Assembly: GCA_958407995.1 (NCBI GenBank)
Contig: CATYJU010000020.1
Span: 1 to 34,244 of the forward strand
Length of the DNA: 34,244 nt
Source: an uncultured Collinsella sp.
GTDB lineage: Bacteria; Actinomycetota; Coriobacteriia; Coriobacteriales; Coriobacteriaceae
Direction of reading: 5' to 3'
Shown: positions 30,768 through 34,244 of the stretch, piece after piece
Layout of the letters: each line of letters starts with the position of its first letter
Numbering within the stretch: position 1 is the first letter of the stretch
Translations under genes and position numbers: made by a program
Notes under the pieces: model-generated
What the model saw: the letters and a program-made list of their open reading frames with translations, nothing else
Database searches by the model: none
Told to the model about the DNA's origin: nothing

Positions 30768-30802
30768 GATGATTTTTCTGGGACGGGGATTAAAAAATCA
30801 TC
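30768..30802 (+). repeat. GATTTTT...AATC hairpin repeat, copy 2
   Basis: Perfect 10-bp arms GATGATTTTT (30768-30777) and AAAAATCATC (30793-30802); the centre reads CTGGGACGGGGATTA. Near-identical to 18013-18052. It starts 11 bp past the radical SAM stop. Confidence 0.8.
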
Positions 30803-30867
30803 GAGAGGATCGCCTGTTCGAAAAGTTGTCAAAATAGCCGCGTCCCAAAAAGACTGGTTATTGGGCG

Positions 30868-30895
30868 TTGACAGTTGGCGAGCCGTAGGTAAAAT
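30868..30895 (+). promoter_or_regulatory. Promoter of the tRNA gene
   Basis: TTGACA (30868-30873), 16-bp spacer, TAAAAT (30890-30895), 13 bp upstream of the tRNA 5' end. This is a close match to the sigma70-type consensus. Confidence 0.8.
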
Positions 30896-30908
30896 ATCGA
30901 CTAGTCCT

Positions 30909-30981
30909 GGGGACGTAGCTCAGTTGGGAGAGCGCTGCCGTCGCATGGCAGAGGCCGAGGGTTCGACTCCCTTCGTCTCCA
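30909..30981 (+). tRNA. tRNA-Ala (anticodon CGC)
   Basis: A 73-nt cloverleaf. Acceptor stem GGGGACG pairs with CGTCTCC, including the G3-U70 wobble that marks alanine tRNAs, and the discriminator base is A. D-arm GCTC...GAGC; anticodon stem CTGCC/GGCAG with loop GTCGCAT, anticodon CGC (reads GCG); T-arm GAGGG-TTCGACT-CCCTT. The 3' CCA is not encoded (the next bases are CCC). A terminator follows at 30997. Confidence 0.97.
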
Positions 30982-30996
30982 CCCATGGATTTGATA

Positions 30997-31027
30997 AGCC
31001 GCTGACATTGTGTCGGCGGCTTTTTTT
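30997..31027 (+). terminator. Rho-independent terminator of the tRNA gene
   Basis: AGCCGC(TGACA) pairs with (TGTC)GGCGGCT, followed by TTTTTTT (31021-31027). It lies 15 bp past the tRNA. Confidence 0.9.
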
Positions 31028-31045
31028 AAAAGAAAGGGCTATATC

Positions 31046-31504
31046 ATGGCCGAGCTTGAGTCCCAACCATTGTCCGACGAGGAGCGCGCCGAGTTGGAAG
31101 AGCTCCGCGCTGAGAAGGCCCGCCGCGAGGCTCGGGAAGAGGCCCGTCGCGAGCGTGAGGAGCTGGCTGCCCTGCGTGCCGAGCGTGCGAAGGCCGAGGA
31201 GGCCGCCGCGAACGCCGCATCCGCATCGGCGCCCGCGCCCGCACCCAAGCCCGCTGCTGCGAAGCCTGCACCTGCCGCGCCCAAACCTCAGCCTAAAAAG
31301 GCCGCTCGTCCCAAGTCCGTCGAGCCTAAGCCGAGTCGTGACGAGATGACCTTTGCCCAGCGCATGGTTACCTCCAAGGAGCCTACGGGCGAGAACGAGA
31401 TCCCTGGCATGGCGCCGGCTCAAAAAATCATCATTGTCCTTGCCCTCATCGCGTTTGTCATCTTTATGGGCTACACGATCCTGACCAGCATGGGCCTGCT
31501 CTAA
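31046..31504 (+). CDS. Small tail-anchored coiled-coil protein
   Basis: A 152-aa protein of unrecognised family. Residues 8-60 are highly charged (ELEELRAEKARREAREEARR) and predicted to form a long alpha helix or coiled coil. Residues about 62-100 are an Ala/Pro/Lys-rich flexible linker. A single hydrophobic segment (about 127-148: IIIVLALIAFVIFMGYTILTS in part) lies at the very C-terminus, so the bulk should be cytoplasmic with the tail in the membrane. ATG at 31046 follows AAAGGG. It starts only 18 bp after the tRNA terminator, so it may be expressed by read-through; no separate promoter is evident. Function unknown. Confidence 0.8.
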   Translation: MAELESQPLSDEERAELEELRAEKARREAREEARREREELAALRAERAKAEEAAANAASASAPAPAPKPAAAKPAPAAPKPQPKKAARPKSVEPKPSRDEMTFAQRMVTSKEPTGENEIPGMAPAQKIIIVLALIAFVIFMGYTILTSMGLL

Positions 31505-31588
31505 CCGATTTGCATCGGGCGTCATGTCCGCATGCTCTGCTCTCGTCCAACCCTCAAATTCTGCACCACACATCCGAAAGGTCGCCCC

Positions 31589-33094
31589 ATGGCTTTGACC
31601 GACATCTCTCATCCCACCGACATCGCAATGCTCACCGATCTGTACGAGCTCACTATGGCCCAGGGCCTGTGGGAGAGCGGCAAGGCCAATGAGCAGGGTT
31701 GTTTTACCGCGTTTTACCGCGACCATCCCTTTGGCAGCGCCTATGCCGTCATGTGCGGCACCGCCGAACTGCCCGAGCTGGTCGAGAATCTACGCTTTAC
31801 GCCCGAGGACATCGACTACCTCGCCTCGCTCCAGGCCCCTGCCGGCGGCGCGATGTTCAAGCCTGGATTCCTCGACTACCTGCGTGATTTTCGTGCGCAT
31901 GTAAACATCGACGCCGTTCCCGAAGGCGAGCTCGTCTTTCCGCGCGAGCCCATGGTGCGCGTCACCGGCCCCGCGCTGGAGTGCCAGCTGCTCGAGACGG
32001 CGCTGCTCAACATCGTCGGGTTCCAGACGCTTGTCGCCACCAAGACGGCGCGCGTGGTGCTCGCCGCCGACGGTCGCCCTGTGGCGGAGTTTGGCCTGCG
32101 CCGAGCCCAGGGTCCCGATGGCGGCCTGGCCGTCGCGCGCGCGAGCTACGTTGCCGGCTGCTCCTCTACGTCCAATGTACTCGCCGGCCGCCGTTACGGT
32201 ATTCCCGTCTTTGGCACGCATGCGCACAGCTGGGTGATGAGCTTCGATTCCGAGCTCGAGGCCTTCCGCGCCTTTGCCAAGTCGAGCCCCAAGAATTGTA
32301 CGCTGCTCATCGACACCTATGACGTGCGCGAGGGCTGTGAACATGCCATTACGGTTGCCAAGGAGATGGAAGCGATGGGCGAGCGCCTGTCGGCCATTCG
32401 CATCGACTCCGGCGACCTCGCCAAGCTCTCCAAGTATGTGCGCGGCCGTTTTGATGCTGAGGGCCTGCCCTATGTGGGGATTTCGGTCTCCAACGACCTG
32501 GACGAGTACACGATCCAGTCGCTGCTCGACCAGGGTGCGCCCATCGATAGCTTTGGCGTGGGCACCAAGCTCGCGACCTGCTACGATCAGCCGGCGCTGG
32601 GCGGCGTGTACAAGCTTTCGGCCCGCCGCGCGAGCGAGACGGACCCGTGGACGCCGGTGGTGAAGCTTTCCGAGCAGCCCTACAAGCGCACGATTCCCGG
32701 CGTGCAGCGCGTGCGCCGTTATTACGATGGCTTTGGCGGCCCGGTCTGCGACATGATCTATGACGAGGACCATCTGGCAGGTGAGGGCGCCGCGCGCGGC
32801 AATACCCTCGTGGCCGTAAACGATGCGGCGCTGGTGACCGACGTGTCCGAGCTTGAGTATCGTGAGCTGCTGGTGCCGATCGTGCGCGACGGCAGTGCGG
32901 TGGCTCCGCGTGAGAGCATCCAGGACGCGCGCGAGCGCTGTGCTTGGGCGCTCGATCATCTGGACGCAGCTTTCAAGCGCTTCCTGTACCCGCAGACCTA
33001 CGTGGTGGGCATGGAGCAGGGCCTGGCCCAGGTGCGCGACGAGCTCGTGCGTAAGAACATGGCCGCGGCATCGGCCTTCCCCTGGGCAAAATAA
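31589..33094 (+). CDS. pncB: Nicotinate phosphoribosyltransferase
   Basis: A 501-aa enzyme that makes nicotinate mononucleotide from nicotinate and PRPP, the NAD salvage (Preiss-Handler) step. LTDLYELTMAQGLWESG and TAFYRDHPFGS are the N-terminal signature; FGLRRAQGPDGG, FGTHAHSWVM (catalytic His region) and IDSGDLAKLS follow in order, then VSNDLDEYTIQSL and GVGTKLATCYDQPALGGVYKL. It is the longer ~490-aa type of bacteria. ATG at 31589 follows GAAAGG; an in-frame upstream ATG (31532) lacks a site. It precedes proB by 80 bp; an AATAATCCG inverted repeat just past the stop could reduce read-through. Confidence 0.97.
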   Translation: MALTDISHPTDIAMLTDLYELTMAQGLWESGKANEQGCFTAFYRDHPFGSAYAVMCGTAELPELVENLRFTPEDIDYLASLQAPAGGAMFKPGFLDYLRDFRAHVNIDAVPEGELVFPREPMVRVTGPALECQLLETALLNIVGFQTLVATKTARVVLAADGRPVAEFGLRRAQGPDGGLAVARASYVAGCSSTSNVLAGRRYGIPVFGTHAHSWVMSFDSELEAFRAFAKSSPKNCTLLIDTYDVREGCEHAITVAKEMEAMGERLSAIRIDSGDLAKLSKYVRGRFDAEGLPYVGISVSNDLDEYTIQSLLDQGAPIDSFGVGTKLATCYDQPALGGVYKLSARRASETDPWTPVVKLSEQPYKRTIPGVQRVRRYYDGFGGPVCDMIYDEDHLAGEGAARGNTLVAVNDAALVTDVSELEYRELLVPIVRDGSAVAPRESIQDARERCAWALDHLDAAFKRFLYPQTYVVGMEQGLAQVRDELVRKNMAAASAFPWAK

Positions 33095-33124
33095 TCCGCA
33101 TGCGACGGAGGAAAACGGATTATT
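33090..33124 (+). promoter_or_regulatory. Inverted repeat overlapping the pncB stop
   Basis: AATAATCCG (33090-33098) pairs perfectly with CGGATTATT (33116-33124) around a 17-nt loop; the stop codon TAA (33092-33094) lies inside the left arm. It may be a weak terminator or an attenuator before proB. No T-run follows. Confidence 0.4.
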
Positions 33125-33174
33125 ATCTCGCCCACCTGTTCGTTCGCTCGCTCAGCATTCGATTGGTTTGACGT

Positions 33175-34244
33175 ATGACGACTTCCTATAAAACGATGGT
33201 GGTAAAGATCGGTTCGTCCACGGTGGTGGGCGCCGATGGCAAGGTCAACCGCGTCTTTATCGGCAGGCTTGCCGATCAGGCTGCTGCCCTGCGCAAGCTC
33301 GGCTGGCGTCTGGTCGTGGTGAGTTCGGGTGCCATTGCCTGTGGCTATCCCGTGCTGGGCTTCGACCGCAAGCCGGTCGGTGACCTGCCGAGCCTGCAGG
33401 CCTGCGCTTCGGCCGGTCAGTGCATCATCTCGTCGGCCTACGACGAGGAGTTCCATGCGCGCGACCTGCTCACCTCGCTCGTGCTGCTCACGCGCCACGA
33501 TACGGCCCGCCGCACGTCTTACCTGCACGCGCGCGACGCCCTGCTGCGCCTCGTGGAGCTTGGCGTGGTGCCGGTCGTCAACGAGAACGATACCGTTACC
33601 GTCGACGAGATCAAGTTTGGCGACAACGACACACTGGCGGCGCTCGTGAGCTGCCTGGTATCTGCCGATCTGTGCGTGACGCTCTCGGACATCGATGGTC
33701 TCTATACTGCCAATCCGCATGAGGACCCCACGGCCGAGTTTGTTCCTGTCGTGCATAAGATCGATGCCAAGATTATTGCCTCGGCGGGCGATTCTTCCAC
33801 ATCGGTGGGCACGGGCGGCATGATTACCAAGATCCGCGCGAGCCGCATCCTGATGACGGCGGGCATTCAGAGCGTGATTTGCTCGGGCGAGGAGCCCGAT
33901 GCGCTCGTGCGCCTCGCCCGCGGCGAGAGCGTGGGCACGCTGTTCGATCCGCCGGCGGAGCGTCTGGACATCGCACCCCGCAAGCTGTGGATCGCGCTGG
34001 GCGACAAGGCGCATGGCTCGGTGACGGTCGATGATGGTGCTGCGAAGGCGCTGGTCAGCCGTGGCTCTTCCTTGCTTGCGGTGGGTATTCGCGAGGTCGA
34101 TGGCCAGTTTGCCGAGGGCGATGTGCTCGACGTGTGCGACCCGAGCGGCATGGTTGTCGCCCGCGGTATCGCCGAGGCCGATTCGGACGTGCTGGAGCTT
34201 GCAGCCGGACGCCGCCAGGACCAGATCGCCAGCAACCGCCTGCT
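33175..34244 (+). CDS. proB: Glutamate 5-kinase (3' end cut by window)
   Basis: At least 356 residues of the first enzyme of proline synthesis, which phosphorylates glutamate. VVKIGSSTV and VVVSSGAIACG form the amino-acid-kinase start; ENDTVTVDEIKFGDNDTLAA (glutamate and ATP sites), LSDIDGLYTANP and GTGGMITKIRAS follow. From about residue 280 a PUA domain begins (ALGDKAHGSVTVDDGAAKAL), which is usual for ProB and shows the gene is close to complete. ATG at 33175 is the first start after an in-frame TGA; no strong ribosome binding site precedes it. proA probably follows outside the window. Confidence 0.95.
   Translation, partial: MTTSYKTMVVKIGSSTVVGADGKVNRVFIGRLADQAAALRKLGWRLVVVSSGAIACGYPVLGFDRKPVGDLPSLQACASAGQCIISSAYDEEFHARDLLTSLVLLTRHDTARRTSYLHARDALLRLVELGVVPVVNENDTVTVDEIKFGDNDTLAALVSCLVSADLCVTLSDIDGLYTANPHEDPTAEFVPVVHKIDAKIIASAGDSSTSVGTGGMITKIRASRILMTAGIQSVICSGEEPDALVRLARGESVGTLFDPPAERLDIAPRKLWIALGDKAHGSVTVDDGAAKALVSRGSSLLAVGIREVDGQFAEGDVLDVCDPSGMVVARGIAEADSDVLELAAGRRQDQIASNRL

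Noticed and set aside
31790..32959. Minus-strand frame of 389 codons inside pncB
   Set aside because: pncB has full family motifs on the plus strand; the opposite frame has only codon-bias shadow composition.

Overview
The window is high-GC, gene-dense chromosomal DNA. It most resembles a gut Coriobacteriia (Actinomycetota), and Collinsella or a close relative is my best guess. The basis is base composition, protein style (an ATP-type PEP carboxykinase beside an L-lactate permease, an ACT-type short SerA, anaerobe-style zinc ATPase with a separate HMA protein) and many short hairpin repeats between genes. The genus call is inference. No rRNA, CRISPR array, prophage or transposase gene was seen.

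Layout. 1-127: a very large near-perfect hairpin. 144-2912 (minus): a zinc/cadmium homeostasis locus of an ArsR/SmtB repressor, a stand-alone HMA metallochaperone and a P1B ATPase, with three matching operators. 2934-4805: a lower-GC accessory patch with a PD-(D/E)XK (DUF559-like) gene flanked by gene-free DNA. 4806-10415: a DnaQ-like exonuclease, a His-rich two-half metal exporter, YaiI/DUF188, a DUF308 membrane protein, a nitroreductase behind a DtxR-type box, and two tandem histidine phosphatases. 10545-15027 (minus): serC, serA, an M20 peptidase and a shortened DUF1015-like protein, i.e. a serine-biosynthesis neighbourhood. 15255-19838: a CPA1 antiporter with a TrkA-C domain, a PPP-type phosphatase and a polysaccharide flippase. 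20019-23527: lactate permease followed by pckA, a lactate-uptake/C3-C4 metabolism pair. 23767-26480: a B3/B4 domain protein behind a long leader, a MarR regulator, DegV and a small MGMT-like protein. 26874-29293 (minus): trpS and a WecA/TagO-type glycosyl-1-phosphate transferase. 29495-29670 (minus): a candidate structured ncRNA with 6S-like layout. 29819-34244: a radical SAM PflA-like protein, tRNA-Ala(CGC), a small tail-anchored protein, pncB, and proB cut by the window end.

The most unusual thing is the intergenic DNA. At least five sequence families of 29-40 bp hairpins occur (five copies of a CCACCACAAAGG family, two of a GATTTTT...AATC family, an inverted pair of a GTAGATT family, an inverted pair of a CGGCACTTA family, and one GTAG/CTAC element). 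Their stems are unrelated, but nearly all carry an asymmetric GGGAC-type core (GGGACAG, GGGACGG, GGGACGT or GGGACAC). This looks like a diversified REP/BIME-type system, possibly served by RAYT-like transposases elsewhere in the genome. Two much larger palindromes (1-127 and 18065-18187) are also present.
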